In this document: positions 6,488-6,956 of the stretch, one piece after another
Numbering within the stretch: the first letter of the stretch is position 1
Layout of the letters: each line of letters starts with the position of its first letter
NCBI GenBank assembly: GCA_023387135.1
Contig: JAEWIK010000284.1
Coordinates: 1 to 6,956, forward strand
DNA from: Actinomycetes bacterium
Lineage (GTDB): Bacteria > Actinomycetota > Actinomycetes > Propionibacteriales > Propionibacteriaceae
DNA: 6,956 nucleotides
Direction of reading: 5' to 3'
Notes under the pieces: model-generated
The model's database searches: none
The model's input: the letters and a program-made list of their open reading frames with translations, nothing else
What the model was told of the DNA's origin: nothing
Program-made: the position numbers and the translations under genes

Positions 6488-6956
6488 GTGACCCGCACGC
6501 TGACAGTCACGTCCGTCGTCGACGCCGTCGTCGACGACCTGAAGACCCTGGTGCTCTCCCGCGAGATCCTGCCCGGCACCCCGCTCACCGAGGCCGACGT
6601 CGCCCAGCGCTACGGAGTCGCGCGGTCGACAGCCAAGGCCGCGATCGAGCGGCTCGTCTCCGACAAGGTCGTGGACCGGCCCAACTACAAGACCGGCAGG
6701 GTCGTGGCCCTCGGCCCCGACGACGTCCGCGACATCTACAACACGCGCATCTACCTCGAGTCGGAGGTGCTGCGCAGGCTGGCGGGCCGTCGCGTGGTCC
6801 CGCCCGACTCCCGCCAGGCGAACATCGAGATCGAAGCGCTGTGGGACCAGGGCGAATACGACATCGTCGAGCCCGACATGCGTTTCCACACCTCGCTCAT
6901 CGACTCCCTCGGCAGCGAGCGGACGAGCGCCATCTACGGCTCCCTCGCCTTCGAGG
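6488..6956 (+). CDS. GntR-family transcriptional regulator, FadR/FCD subfamily, 3'-partial
   Basis: DNA-binding repressor or activator, 156 codons visible and cut by the window end; relatives are usually about 210-250 residues. Residues about 10-75 form the GntR winged helix-turn-helix: LSREILPGTPLTEADVAQRYGV followed by the recognition-helix region VARSTAKAAIERLVSDKVV (44-62). From about 77 the all-helical FCD effector domain begins (DDVRDIYNTRIYLES), with D130 and H134 in DMRFHTSLIDSLGS matching the family's metal or ligand site. In many relatives the recognition helix reads (T/S)(P/T)xREAL; here Lys (K50) replaces the common Arg. The GTG start is supported by GGAG 4 nt upstream. Its divergent position and the shared operator make control of the adjacent dehydrogenase likely, with a hydroxy- or carboxylic acid as probable effector. 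Confidence 0.92.
   Translation, partial: MTRTLTVTSVVDAVVDDLKTLVLSREILPGTPLTEADVAQRYGVARSTAKAAIERLVSDKVVDRPNYKTGRVVALGPDDVRDIYNTRIYLESEVLRRLAGRRVVPPDSRQANIEIEALWDQGEYDIVEPDMRFHTSLIDSLGSERTSAIYGSLAFE

Noticed and set aside
1..6956. Mobile elements, CRISPR arrays, toxin-antitoxin or phage-defence genes
   Set aside because: No transposase, integrase, direct-repeat array, or defence-type domain was seen; the protease and RNase are divergent, and nothing ties them into one system.

Overview
The window is a stretch of high-GC chromosomal DNA with strong G/C third-position bias, GTG and TTG starts beside ATG, and GC-rich hairpins between genes. The gene families (secreted PA-insert subtilase, beta-CASP RNase, fused FAD/Fe-S 2-hydroxyacid dehydrogenase, FCD-type GntR regulator) fit an actinobacterium. 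Frequent AGG arginine codons argue mildly against a typical Streptomyces, but I cannot name the genus. I see no mobile element, CRISPR array, tRNA or rRNA.

Layout: (1) 1-1790, minus strand: a secreted subtilisin-family (S8) protease with signal peptide, I9-like propeptide and an inserted PA domain. The window edge cuts it just after the catalytic Ser motif, so its C-terminus is missing. (2) 1791-1990: a divergent intergenic region with a good sigma70-type promoter for the protease, a small 5'-UTR hairpin and a G-rich tract. (3) 1991-3379, plus strand: a complete beta-CASP metallo-beta-lactamase RNase. (4) 3380-3479: a convergent gap full of inverted repeats, probably a bidirectional terminator. 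(5) 3480-6305, minus strand: a 941-residue fusion of a GlcD/DLD-type FAD dehydrogenase with a ferredoxin-like and CCG-domain Fe-S oxidoreductase, probably a respiratory D-lactate or D-2-hydroxyglutarate dehydrogenase. (6) 6306-6487: a divergent control region with a FadR-type operator over the dehydrogenase's putative -10 box, plus two further inverted repeats. (7) 6488-6956, plus strand: the start of a GntR/FCD regulator, cut by the window end.

The clearest functional unit is the divergent pair dehydrogenase/GntR with the operator between them: a compact hydroxyacid-responsive module. The protease and the RNase share only an intergenic region and are probably functionally unrelated. I found no convincing undescribed multi-gene system. 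The points most worth checking are the regulatory sites at 6336-6440, the substrate of the fused dehydrogenase, and the structured leader of the protease.
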